Of a DNA stretch of 64,000 nt, positions 10,708 to 21,436 are shown one piece after another. Location: positions 124,001 to 188,000 of the forward strand of contig LNDK02000082.1 in the NCBI GenBank assembly GCA_001455915.2. Direction: 5' to 3'. The notes beneath the pieces were generated by a model. It was not told where the DNA came from. It saw nothing but the letters and a program-made list of their open reading frames with translations, and searched no databases. The position numbers and the translations under genes are program-made. Source of the DNA: Samsoniella hepiali (taxonomy: Eukaryota > Ascomycota > Sordariomycetes > Hypocreales > Cordycipitaceae). Position 1 is the first letter of the stretch. Each line of letters opens with the position of its first letter.

Positions 10708-13700
10708 TCAATCCTCGCCTGAAAGAAGGGCTCGGAATGCACCGCCCTCCTTCACGCTCAACTCCGCTGGCGATCCCACTTGTACCAGCTTACCACCAGA
10801 AAGCACCAGCACTACATCGCTGTCCATGATGGTATCCAGCCGATGCGCGACCGTTATTACCGTGTGATTCTGAAACGCGTCCCGCACGATGGTCTGCATG
10901 ACCCTGTCCGTCTCGGCGTCGACGTTGCTGGTGGCTTCGTCGAGGAGCACAACGCGCCCGCGGTGGCGCCGCATCAGGAGAGCACGGGCGAGGGAGAAGA
11001 GCTGCTGCTGGCCCTGTGAGAGGGGCAATTTCTTCATGGGCAGGCTGAGGACTGCGGCGGCGGACAGGTCGGTCTCGTCTGCGGGTGAAGCATCGTCGTC
11101 ATTAATTTCAGAGCAAGAGTCATTACTGCTGCTGTCAGAGCTGTCCGCGGCGTCGACACTGCGAGCGAGCAGAGACTTCCAAAGTCCTACACGGTCAAGC
11201 ACTGCAACCATGTCATCATCCGAGATGTTTGCACCGGCAATGTCTAGATTCTGCCTCACGCTATCCGTCTGGATGAGCATGGGATCTTGCGGCACTGTAA
11301 TGATGCGAGAGCGGACAAAGTTTCTCGGCAAATGGCATACGTCGAGTCCGTCAACCCTCATCTTCCCTTCACCGTGTGCCTCAACGAGCCGTAGTAAACT
11401 CAACAACAGCGACGATTTGCCACTCCCAGTGCGACCAACAACACCAACTTTCGTGCCCGCCGCAATGGAGATATTGATACTTTGAAGCGCTAATGCCGAC
11501 GAATTGTACCTTGCGGAAAAATCTGTAAACTCAACCACGCCATTCGAGGGCCACGAAGCTGGTGCAAAGTTCAGCATGCCTGGTTTTTCCTCGGGCTGAA
11601 CTTCTTGCTCAAACGCGCGCAACCTGGAAATCGCACCAAGTGACGTCTCCAGCTTGGTAAAAGCGGTGATGAGGCGGAGGATATACGCATTTGCTTTCAA
11701 GACGACGTTGAGCGCGATACCAATTTGCCCGCCCGTCGTGGTCCCCTTGAGAGCGATGGCGAGCCCGATGATGCCTAGTGCTAAACCAGGCACGATAAGG
11801 TCAAGAACGAGGTCTAACCAGCGTTGAATGCACATGAGCAAATAATCCGGTCTCATGGACAAGTCTAGCTTGCTGGTATTCTTGTCAATAAACGCTTGCT
11901 GCCAGCCAAATGCCCGAATGGTTGACACGCCCTCCAGCGTCTCCAGAAAATTCGCATTCACGAGCGCGCGGGTCTCGAGATCGATGAATCGCAGCTGCTT
12001 CGACGTCGACAGGTACACCTTTTGAATCACGTACACCACAGCGATTGTAAACGGAAGTGTGACGGTAATGAGCGGCTGCACAATGGCCAATAGAATGCAC
12101 TGAGACAGTAGGAGAAACACAGCTTGAAGCACCTGAAACAGGGCAAAGGGCAATGTGCGGTCAATCATGGCCATGTCCGAGCTGAAGCGGTTGAGCGTGG
12201 TGCCGGTGTCGGTCGAGGAGAAGAAGGACAGCGGCGCGTGCATGACGGCGCGGAGCAGACGGGCGTGGAGGGTGCTACCGGCGTGAGGCGCGATGACGAG
12301 GAAGATGGTGCTGACGGCGCTGGCAATGGTGAGGAAGGCGCCCGAAGTGAGGAGGAAGTAGGTGCCGGTGTAGAACCACATGCGCTCACCTTTGCTCTCG
12401 GCCATCCAGCGCAGCCAGTATGGGATGGCGCCTTGCAGGGCGGCGTAGAGGGTGAGGGTGCTGGCGAGGATCAGGAGACGACGGGTTCCAATTGCGCCGA
12501 TATAATACTCTATCACAGGCCAATTTAGTACTTGGCGGAGAGGCTGTATTATGCGGAACGTACTGTATATGGCTACATCGCCGACCTTGCGAGTAATGTC
12601 TCTCATGCGGTCAGATTGATCGGATTGGTCGGGCGCACTGGGCGTCGTTTCTCGAGGCTCGGCGCGATCTGTTGGTCTATCGTCGCCCGCTTTCACGTCT
12701 TGCAGCTTCACTTTACTGGTATAGCCAGATCCGTTTCGAAGACATTCCCAGGTACCTTGCTCTGCAAGGTGGCCATTGTTGTCGAGGATGATGATGTGGT
12801 CCGCCAAGGGCAAATGCTGCACTGTGGACAGGTCAGTTGGATGATGATGGAACGTCTAGCGCAGAGTCTTCATTCAATTACCGGCGTGACTAATAAGGAG
12901 AACTGTCGTGCCACGTTCTTTGAACAGCCCCTTGGGGCCCAGGAGCCTATCGACAATGCGTCGCTCCGTGGACGCGTCAAGCGCAGAAAGCACGTCGTCG
13001 AGGATGACCAAGTCCCGGTCGGCAAAGACGGCGCGCGCAAGAGCCTGGAGGATTAGATTCAACGTTTCTCATAGTACTGGGTTTGGTACGTACGACTCTC
13101 TGCCTCTGCCCACCGGACAGCATTACGCCACGGCTGCCAATCACCGTCTGGTCTCCGTCTGGCATCTGGTCAAAGTCTTCCTGCAAGTCGCAGGCATGCA
13201 CAACATTCCTATATCGCACGTCCTCCTTCACACTGCCTCCATAGCAGGGGCCGCATATCACTTCTTTTATTGTGCCGTTGATGAGCCAGGGCGTTTGGGA
13301 GCAGTATGCCATCGCCCTGTTGGCTATGCATATCGCGCCCGAGTCCGGAGGGAGGTCGCCCAACACTGCCTTGGCGAGGGTCGTTTTACCAACACCAACC
13401 GCACCTGCGACGACCACGAGATCGCCTACTTTGCATTGGGTGCTGATGCTGTGCAAGACGGGGTCCGCTGCAGACGCTGGGCGAATGATGGCGTTGTGAA
13501 ACTCGACGGCAGCGAGGCTGGAGGAGCCAAGGGGCTGCGATTCTGGCGAAATATTGCTGTGATCGTTGTTTTGTGTCATCTTTTCCCTCTTATCATCCAA
13601 GGTTGGCGTAAGAAGATGTTTCTGGATGCGTTGAAAGGATGCCATGACGGATGCCACTTCGGCCATGACATTCAAGAGTGTATTGGCAGGGGTGGCAACC

Positions 13701-15651
13701 AGGTCGATGATGGCGATGGAGGTAAAGATCATGTCCACCTCAAAAGACTTGGCCTCGCGAAATTGCGCCTGGACCGCGTAAAAAATGAGCGTCATGGCAG
13801 GGCTAAAGAGGTGTAATCCAACGGCTGTAAACGTTAGCGGGTGGGAGAGAAACGGCTCGGGCGGTCACTTGCAGCTGCAAAAAAATGCCACCATGAGCTT
13901 GTAAAATCTAGTAAACTCTTTGAGCTCAGACTCTCGTGTCGACTGGATTCTGGATTCTGTCTTTTCCACGAGACCCATCATTTTGATGTTTTTCATGGAG
14001 TCCAGGACGGCCTTTGTCGCCGAGATGCGCGTTTGGGTGGCCTGGCTGAATGCCATGTACCGCTCGTTGATATCATCCGTAATGTACTTGACGATACGAG
14101 ACGCGGCTAAACGGTCAAAGACAGTTAGCAGGACTCACAACCTCGCTTGAGTTATAATAACAATGGTACATCACGACCGCGGTCCAAAAGACTCACCCAG
14201 CACCACGAGAGGAGGCACGATGCAGACCCAGCCCATCTGATCGGCGAGCATATACATTGCGATGCACAGCTCCAGGGCTTTGGACCATGTATCGTGGAAG
14301 AGACTGGCGAAATTGGCCGCATTTCCGGCGTCGGTGCTCATGAGCGTCACCGCGGCGGTCTCATCCGAAACACCGTCCTTGAGCGTGAGAGCATCGTTGT
14401 AGAGGACGCCTATGAGACCCATGCGCGAAAGAAAGTCGGCACGTGCAAGAAGACGCTGATGCATGGCGTCGCAGACCTAGAAAATGTCAGTCAGGTGCTT
14501 TTCCATGGTCGCGTACGACGCATGGGTTTGACGCACCGCCATGCCCATGTAAATGATGAATGTAAACAGTAGTAGCCGGAATGCCTCGTTTCGGGTCTCA
14601 AAGGGCGATGAAGTTATGGTGACGAATTGGATTGTGCGGCTGATGAGAAGTGGCTGGCAGCACTGTAAAAGGACAAAAACGACGCGGGGTGGGATGATGT
14701 ACATGTTTGGCCACCAGAGACAATTCCACTGGGCCAGGAGCAAGGCGAAGCGGCCTTCTGGCCTTTCTACATTTGCATTTTGTTAGTTCTTGTTACAATT
14801 TGTGGTAACAGTTTATACGTACGTCTCTTGGCCCATTCCGTCAGCATGACTTGCCGTGCCTCTGCAACATCCATTGCTTTGCCCAGTGGAGACATGTCAC
14901 TCAAAGACAACGTCTTGGTGTACCCAGCTTTCAAAACTTTATTCACCCACCAGAAGAAACACCGGCCCAGAAAGCCGGCCGTCTCTTCGGGGGACGACGA
15001 CGTATGGTATCGCTCACGCAGAATAGACGTCTTTGTTTGGCTTTCTAGCACGAGCAGCACGAGCCGAGCTGCAAACGTGACAGCGGCAAGGCGCGGGACG
15101 AGGCATAGATTCCACGCGACATAGAGAAGACTGGCCTGTATGGCGTCGCTGGCGGTGGCTAGTAGCAGATATACGGTTATAACGGTAGAAGGCGCCACGT
15201 TCCTGCCGTGCTCCAGGAATGAAAGGATGCAGACGGTGATGTCTCTGGCTAGGAAAAGCAGCTGTGCTGCAAGAGACGAGGGCCATGGCGACAACTGAAC
15301 GCCGTCGCCAAAAAGATGCACTAGCTGTAAAGCCAACAGTACAAGAGTGACTGCCTGAGACTCGATTTATTAGCCGCTGCATTTCCCGCTTGCACGTCAA
15401 GAGATGCTCACCATCTTGGCGTATCCTCGCCGGTTCGGTCGCACAACGAGTTCTGCGCGCCACAAGTGCTGGATCGTATAGGGGCTCGCGAGGAGAACCC
15501 AAAGCGACGGGCCAAACGTCATGAGTGCTTGGAGAGCCGCCTCTATTGTCGGATCGCGGGAAAGGCTTCCACGGCGCGTTGCTGAGTCGTCGTCTCTGGG
15601 GCAGCGCGGCTCGGGCGAGCTGCCGCCCAGCGCAGACGTCGGCAGCCACAT
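10708..15651 (-). CDS. ABC-C (MRP-type) full transporter, 8 exons, one apparent frameshift
   Basis: Exons (minus): 15651-15412, 15354-14823, 14766-14537, 14476-14197, 14106-13869, 13824-13094, 13044-12882 and 12821-10708. Introns are 44-90 nt. The product is about 1,508 residues, normal for fungal multidrug-resistance-associated exporters. It starts with extra N-terminal membrane helices, then two transmembrane domain/nucleotide-binding domain halves. NBD1 (about 620-800) has Walker A GAVGVGKTTL, signature LSGGQRQRVALARA and Walker B LVILDDVLS. NBD2 has Walker A GRTGSGKSS (about 1267), the degenerate signature LSQGQQQLFSLARALL and Walker B VVLLDEATS. A Ser/Asp-rich insert precedes the NBD2 signature. 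The likely role is ATP-driven export of drugs, conjugates or metabolites across the plasma or vacuolar membrane. In exon 5 a run of seven A (13879-13885) puts the frame off by one. Deleting one base gives a continuous product joined by the 44-nt intron 13825-13868; as given, the frame ends at a TGA. Confidence 0.9.
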
Positions 15652-15884
15652 GACGACGGGATGCTTTGTGATTTCAAAAAAGGAGAACAATTCCGCTTGT
15701 GGGGTTATCTTTGAGAATTGGTTATTTCGAAAAACACTGCTTCCCCGCGTTTGTAAGGGGCGAGTACGCAAACGAGGCTGCTGCTAGCTACACCTCTTAT
15801 ACTCACATCATAAAGTCAACCACCCACTTCCGGGCAGTAATTCCCAACCACCATCCACCTCCACCTACAGTACCAAAACTGTGA

Positions 15885-16440
15885 TTTCTCGCGTAATAAT
15901 AATTATTCTAGCGTCAAAATTAGATTATTAGATTGTTATAACTAAATACACTAAATAAGAGCTTTAAAATACTATATAAGATATTATAACGGTTTGGCAA
16001 AATAGCTGAACCACTCCGCTAACTGACGCAAAAGGTACATTGATTGATCGTTAGATCAATCAGCTATTCAGCTATAAGAGTGAGGTGCCACCATCAATCA
16101 TCGTTAAGGGTGTAACCCGTGACAGATATTATTAATAACTCAAGTATCTAAAAGGCTATTATCTAATAAGGTGAATTTTTAAAAGATTTATTTTTTTAAT
16201 AAACTTTTTTTTAAAAGAATATTAAGATTTATTATTATTGTCTTAATAAACTAGATTACTTTATTTTCTTTCTTTTTTAAAGTTCTTAAAATTAAAAGAA
16301 AATAAATTATAAGATAAAATCTAAAGTCTTATTAATATAATATATTTAGCTATATTTATTTCTATTTTAGTCCACTAGATAAGCTATGATAAGAGTGTTA
16401 AAAAGCGTGTTTTTAGTGTGAAATAGGTGTTAGAAAGGGC
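15885..16440. repeat. AT-rich island, probable RIP-degraded repeat relic
   Basis: The sequence turns sharply AT-rich (long T/A runs, almost no G or C at 16160-16340), unlike the balanced flanks. It holds nested inverted repeats: ATAGCTGAA at 16002-16010 with TTCAGCTAT at 16067-16075, and TGATTGATC at 16041-16049 with GATCAATCA at 16054-16062. No open frame is present. The pattern fits a transposon remnant degraded by repeat-induced point mutation. I could not define terminal repeats or a target-site duplication, so the element class is unknown. Confidence 0.55.
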
Positions 16441-16576
16441 GGGGGGGTTCACGGCTAAGGGGTGGCCGACGTTACGCTAACTGGTTAGTATTACGTCTTT
16501 CGGGTTGTGCCGAAACTGACCTTGCCACGGCCAACCCAACCCCACCGCTTTCACCGTCATCATCGACACCATAAGA

Positions 16577-17599
16577 ATGCACGGTCTACGTGATTCCATG
16601 ATTGGCACATCGCAAAATCGCCTCCCTGAACTCATGTCATCAGATGGAGCCACAAGGGACAAGGAAGATGTGCGCGCAGCCGCCGCCCGTGGTGAATTTG
16701 AGGACCTTCGGAATTTAGCCTTCTTCAACCGCACTTCGATTGTCAGCGAACGGTATTGTACCGTTGGGGATGGGGTCGACTCCCTTGTAGGCCACCTTCA
16801 TTCCTTGTGGCATATCTACTATCAACTCGGCCGCCACGTATCGCATGAAACGCCGGAACATGACAGCTTGGCTTTGGATATCATCCGTATCCAGGGGCTA
16901 GGCACGCTAACGCGGCCTGTGCAAGGCGTGTACGGTATTGACGTCGCAAGAACAGTCGAAGGCACACTCTGGGGAGATTTACCTTTTCTCGTCACTGATA
17001 TGACCGATTTCTGGAACACGAATTGCGCGTCGCTGTCCGGCATCCATCGCCTCAATTTGGCATCTTTTTTGGCCAAGCTGGCATCAACCCGCATCAGTAA
17101 GGATGGAATGTGCCAGATTGCCCTCATTCTATTCCGCGCTACGTTTGAGGAAGAGCGAGAACTTGGCAACACGGACGAGCCAGATCATGAGGACGCAAAG
17201 CGAAGCATCAAGTCTCTTGACATTGCACATCTCTTACCATCTGCCTGCTTTTGGATCAAGGAGGCAGGTCACAATGTTATTCAACTCTCGGAGGTCTCAA
17301 GGGATGATTACCCCCGCACAACTAGTCAAGGCGGCAGCATGTTCGTCGAGTCGGAACTCGGGAAGCGATCCCCAAAAGGATTCACACCTTGGAGATGGAT
17401 TTACTGGCTCAAGCGCCTCCACGAAATTCGTGATGAGGCAAAGGAGGCGAACGAAAAACAACTGGAAAAGTATGCCGCTGACGCAATTGACTTCATGGTC
17501 TCAAATGTGAGGGAACGCAATTCTGTAATTCTCAAGGTGTACAACGCGACTGGAGATTTGCAGAAAGACGAGCATTTGTCATGCTTGGGTGATCAGTAG
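16577..17599 (+). CDS. DUF3632-like protein of unknown function
   Basis: Single-exon frame of 340 residues with ATG at 16577. The middle part (DSLVGHLHSLWHIYYQLGRH, then ALDIIRIQGLGTLTRPVQGV) and the helical C-terminal half resemble the fungal DUF3632 family, which has no known biochemical role. The N-terminal 30 residues are polar and probably disordered. There is no signal peptide or membrane segment, so it is probably cytoplasmic or nuclear. It lies between the AT-rich island and the PAF gene and runs convergently toward the latter. DUF3632 genes are often variable between strains. The family assignment is from recalled pattern, not from a search. Confidence 0.65.
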   Translation: MHGLRDSMIGTSQNRLPELMSSDGATRDKEDVRAAAARGEFEDLRNLAFFNRTSIVSERYCTVGDGVDSLVGHLHSLWHIYYQLGRHVSHETPEHDSLALDIIRIQGLGTLTRPVQGVYGIDVARTVEGTLWGDLPFLVTDMTDFWNTNCASLSGIHRLNLASFLAKLASTRISKDGMCQIALILFRATFEEERELGNTDEPDHEDAKRSIKSLDIAHLLPSACFWIKEAGHNVIQLSEVSRDDYPRTTSQGGSMFVESELGKRSPKGFTPWRWIYWLKRLHEIRDEAKEANEKQLEKYAADAIDFMVSNVRERNSVILKVYNATGDLQKDEHLSCLGDQ

Positions 17600-17830
17600 C
17601 AAGGCACGTGGCCGAGTGGTGAAGCCGTAGGAGTGTGGAATTGAACTGTCTAGTTATGTGCACGCTGCAAATCACCAACGCCGCGGCGTCGGGCTGGCCC
17701 TCGACGCGGAGACCGCAGTTGAGCATGCGACATGTACTGGTATTGCCTTTGATATGTACCAAATATCATATATCAGTTGGTACCAAAAGACTTGAAAAAT
17801 AATCCAAAGCTCCGGCCACGCTGACAGTGT

Positions 17831-18224
17831 CTAGCGGCATACGACAGCTCGGCTGACGCTGTCGTACGAACATTCGTTGTAGTCCTTGGTGCACTAAGGA
17901 AAGCAGTCAGCATCTAAACTTTTAGCAGCTTGTCGAGGGAGAAATACGGACCCTCTTGTTGGCAAAGTTGGGGCACTTGACAAAGGTATCCCTGCCGTTC
18001 TGGCCCTTGAACTTGCATTCGTTTTTGGCCTTGGTGCAAATCTTTAAAGGTGATTCGATGGTTAGCTTTGCTCCGTAGTGAACATGGATTGGCGGTTTCT
18101 TGCTCACTCCGTGGTACTTGATCAAGGCGCTGGCCCCATCTCTGGCCTCAAACTGCTCAGGGGTGGCGGCGGCGACGGCGCCGGTCGCAGTGATGAGAAA
18201 GAGGGCGATGGAAGTAATCTGCAT
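17831..18224 (-). CDS. PAF-family cysteine-stabilised antifungal protein precursor (3 exons)
   Basis: Exons: 18224-18108, 18041-17952 and 17893-17831 (stop TAG). Introns of 66 and 58 nt have donors GTGAGC and GTCCGT, and acceptors follow GCTAAC and GCTGAC branch sites. The spliced precursor has 89 residues, close to the 92 of Penicillium PAF. A signal peptide (MQITSIALFLITATG) is followed by a short propeptide, then a small basic mature domain starting near LIKYHG. The six cysteines are at 41, 48, 62, 70, 77 and 88. The spacings 7-14-8-7-11 are identical to those I recall for mature PAF, and segments such as CTKAKNECKFK and DTFVKCPNF align with it. PAF proteins are secreted, basic beta-barrels with three disulfides that enter and inhibit other filamentous fungi. 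Unspliced reading shows only three of the cysteines in their proper places, so automatic prediction may miss the gene. A TATA box lies upstream. Confidence 0.93.
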
Positions 18225-18350
18225 TTTGCGGAGGTTTGAGGTGACTGTCTTGGGAAAGCTTCTAAGTGATGGTTGGGAGAGATGTATGAGAATATTTCTT
18301 GGGGAGGTGTTGCTGGTAAGTTGATGTTTTGGAGCGGTCGTGAAGCCTTC

Positions 18351-18357
18351 TTATATA
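18351..18357 (-). promoter_or_regulatory. TATA box of the PAF-type gene
   Basis: Minus strand TATATAA, about 130 nt upstream of the start codon at 18224. Position and sequence suit a strongly inducible secreted-protein promoter. Confidence 0.6.
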
Positions 18358-18929
18358 GCAAATGATGGGACAGTCGGGCTGTTCCCAATTGGACTTCTAC
18401 CGGCGAGCTTGCCAGAGGATGTATTTTCCGTAAAAATTCGGGCTTGATTTGTCGATGAAGGTATATCTATAGCGCCGACTGTCACCCCGACCGTTACACC
18501 GAGCCAGCCTGATATTATTGATACCAGAATTGGCATGCGCCAGTGTCCATCGTCAGTTTCCGCGCACTGTGATGCCGTGTGAAGTTGCAAATCGTGTGGA
18601 GGTGCGAAAGAAGGAGCCAGATCAAGCAGCTTTGAGAGCGATCCCCGAAACATCAGGCAGAAATTGGGCAAAGGCCGTCGGCCCATTAAGGTGATTTCTT
18701 CTGCCGCTCGCGGCCAAGGATCATGCATGTCTTTGAACTTTGTAGCCTTGTAGACGTTGCCTTGGCTTCATTCTTCATTTAGTTTTGTAGTGTGATGCAA
18801 TGCCGTGCATCGTACGGAAAAAAGACTCCGGTAGACTCTGGAAGGGAGAAGAAAAGTGTACACGACATTTACTTGACACAGCACTGCCTCTGGGACCTAT
18901 CTTTCCTACCACGATTGATCTATTCCGTC
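18358..18929. other. Upstream region of the PAF-type gene
   Basis: This is distal promoter of the PAF-type gene and 3' flank of the J-domain gene. No other gene is supported. Short open frames here are antisense or random. Confidence 0.4.
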
Positions 18930-19722
18930 CTACTTGTCGCGCGCGAGACTCTCCCGCTCAATATTGAGCCTTGCCAACTCTCGCATCTCTTTCAAGATCT
19001 GCGCCATCAGCGGCTCATCCTGCGACCTGAGTCTAGCTATCGTGGCGGTGGCCTGGTCAATCTGTTCTTGCAAGGCAGTGTGGGCGGCATTTCTCTCCGC
19101 TGCACGTCGTTCCCTGGCTTCTTTGACTTGTGCCGACTCTCCTGACGTAAACCAGGAAGCAAAATTGAAATCACGCTTTCCTTTTGAGGCAGTGCCTGCT
19201 GCCTTCTCATCCTCCCCCTTGTCGTTTAGGTTGTCCAGCTCAATCTTAATCTTGGCCAGAAGCCGTCCCTGTGTCCATATGTCGTGATCCATGGCGGACC
19301 TTTGCACCTGTAACCGATCAAGGATCGCTCCTAATTCTGCAATTCTCCTGTCGAATTCCTTTTCGCTTTCACTGTCATGATGAAAAGAGGACTTTGGTGG
19401 CTCTGATGGTGCGCGCGCAGGAGTGCCGAAGCCTACCGGTCGAAGGGTTCTGTCATATTGACGTCGCTTAACCGGGTCAATAAGGATATCATATGCATTT
19501 TTGAGCTTTGGAATGCGGATTTCATTAGTTTACTAGTAGGAGTACTCATGTTTATTCTCATGTGGGAGCGGGCCTCACCGTTTGGAAACGAGCAGTCGCC
19601 TCTGCGTTATTGTAATTCTTGTCTGGATGATGTATTCTGGCGAGTCGTTTAAAGGCTGCCTTTATCTCAGATTCGGAGGCTGATTTCCCCACTTGGAGGA
19701 TCTCGTAATAGTTATTGGTCAT
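18930..19722 (-). CDS. J-domain (DnaJ/Hsp40-like) protein
   Basis: Two exons, 19722-19579 and 19505-18930, with a 73-nt intron (donor GTGAGG, acceptor CAAAG), encode 239 residues. Residues 3-65 are a J-domain: NNYYEILQVGKSASESEIKA, then the HPD signature at 32-34 (RIHHPDKNYN), then KNAYDILIDPVKRRQYD. This domain stimulates Hsp70 ATPase. There is no Gly/Phe-rich or zinc-finger region, so it is a type III J protein. The remainder is a charged coiled-coil (KEARERRAAERNAAHTALQE and EMRELARLNIERESL). This architecture is common in expanded fungal J-protein families of unknown client range. It is probably cytosolic; no membrane segment is visible. Confidence 0.9.
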
Positions 19723-20393
19723 TTCAGCCAGCACGCGGCGGCAGGGCGTGAGAAGGAAAGCAATGCAGGGTTTGGGTAGGATGAGTTGATGAGCCTGAAT
19801 AAGGAATAAGGGGCTGTAAGTTTGCTGTGTAACCAGAGCAGAGACCGTGCAAGTTGTTATTATTTGCCTGTAAGATTAGCTAGTCAGCCACACTACAGCC
19901 TCGCTCGCCACCCAGCCCAATATCTCCGTAACTAGTACATGAAACCCGACAAGGCGACTGAGAACTCCCCTACGCATTAAACTCGGCGAGAGATCCAATT
20001 ACTATGCCAGAGTCCTGAAAAGAGGCAAGTTTACCATTATTGCCGCATTTTCAGCTCTGTTTAGAAGTCTACAGTGGACAGAGTGCTGGAAAAAATGCTG
20101 CTTCTTATGGATGAACCGCTGACCATCCACTGTCGTCGCAGCGCTGGCCACCGATTGACTGGTAAGTCTGCTTCTGAACAGAAAATAAAAAAATCACATT
20201 GATGATCCCTGAAATTTCTCCATATCGGTAAGCATTTCGGGGTATTCATCAGGATCAACTCGCTAGCGCGAACTGCCATGAACTACCACAAAACGTCACT
20301 GACTTCTACTGTCACTAGCATTCACTGCCATTGACCGATTAGGGGTCACTCTAGCTGATTTGGTATGAATAGCCTCTACCGACAACCACTAAC
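19723..20393. other. Intergenic, no gene seen
   Basis: This is the promoter side of the J-domain gene. It has only short meaningless open frames and several CACTGAC/CACTGCC words that lead into the tandem repeat at 20394. Confidence 0.4.
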
Positions 20394-20466
20394 CAGCACA
20401 AACTGACAGCCACTGACTGGCACAAACTGACAGCCACTACCAGCACTAACTGACAGCCACTGCCAC
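20394..20466 (+). repeat. Minisatellite-like tandem repeat, ~3 x 24 nt
   Basis: Three imperfect units share the core CAAACTGACAGCCACT or CTAACTGACAGCCACT, spaced about 23-24 nt. Single related words occur just upstream, so the array may be the end of a longer decayed array. Confidence 0.7.
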
Positions 20467-20652
20467 CCCGACTAGCTTCATGGGTTTTAAGACGTCTCTC
20501 TAACAGCAAGCTAGATTTTCACATGATAAACGCTTCCCGTCGCGGTATCTCCAGAGTTTCTACTCTGCAAAATATCTGCAGACTCTTGTTACCTTGGTAC
20601 TCATGAATACACTTGCCGTCACTTAGAGTAAAGAGCCATCGTCGGTTAAAAA

Positions 20653-21075
20653 ATGGATCGTGATGTGCAGCATCGCGCCCATCTCCTCTGTCGTCCTATA
20701 TTCAGCGGAAAGAACGTAGAGACCCAGAAAATGAAATCGGTCGAGAAGCTTGTTGAGAGAAATGAAGCTTCGCTGCAGCCAATTTTGAGCGAGATGAAAC
20801 AGACAAAGCTTGTCCATGTACTCTTGGAAATGTTGAAGCTCGGCGTTTTCGAATCCGAGTCCCGCGCGTGAGCCCAGTATCCGGATCTTTTCAGCATATC
20901 ACCATCTTGAGACGAGCAGCGGCAAGCAAACGAGGTGGAAATTGGCCAGTCCGAAGCGGCGACTTAAAAGATTGTGTCCAGTCATGCTGGCAAGCCGGAA
21001 CAGGCTCTGCTCGACGCCGACGCTGTTGTGGATTGGGTGGCTGAGGAATCGCTAACATGGCTTGCTGCGCGCCAC
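20653..21075 (+). pseudogene. Possible decayed gene fragment
   Basis: From the ATG at 20653 there are 72 coding-like residues, including KSVEKLVERNEASLQPILSE and MKQTKLVHVLLEMLK, then a stop. About 60 nt further, another frame continues with EQRQANEVEIGQSEAAT, a stop, then GKPEQALLDADAVVDWVAEE. Helical, charged composition in both pieces suggests one broken gene rather than chance. I do not recognise the family, and a real gene with unusual introns remains possible. Confidence 0.3.
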
Positions 21076-21436
21076 TGTAAGTAAAGTATCTTTTAGCAAA
21101 GAGGCTACTTGATTGGTTTTACCTTTGGCAGGTAAATGACATTGCATTTTCTTGCTGGCGATTTTCGCTACTGCTGACCGCGGACCGGAACGAATTTGCG
21201 ACCGTAGCCGTACGGCTCATCTCATATGGTTGTGGACTGCGATCACGTCAACGGTACTCGGGAACGGCACATCAGTGGCCCCAGCCGAGGCAATTCCGCT
21301 CAAGACTAGCCTGAACCAACTCCAGATTAGTAGCTTTCCATTTCTATCTCAAGTATATTAGGAAAAGTACATCTGTTACCAAGTTCGTATAAACTCTGCC
21401 ACATTTTACATCTTTTCAATCAAACAACTTCACAAA

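Noticed and set aside
10708..15651. Two separate half-size ABC transporters
   Set aside because: All introns keep one phase-consistent chain, and the total length equals a full MRP-type transporter.
17608..17640. GTGGCCGAGTGGTGAAG, like the A box of a tRNA-Leu or tRNA-Ser
   Set aside because: No B box (GGTTCGANNCC) and no fold into acceptor and anticodon stems downstream.
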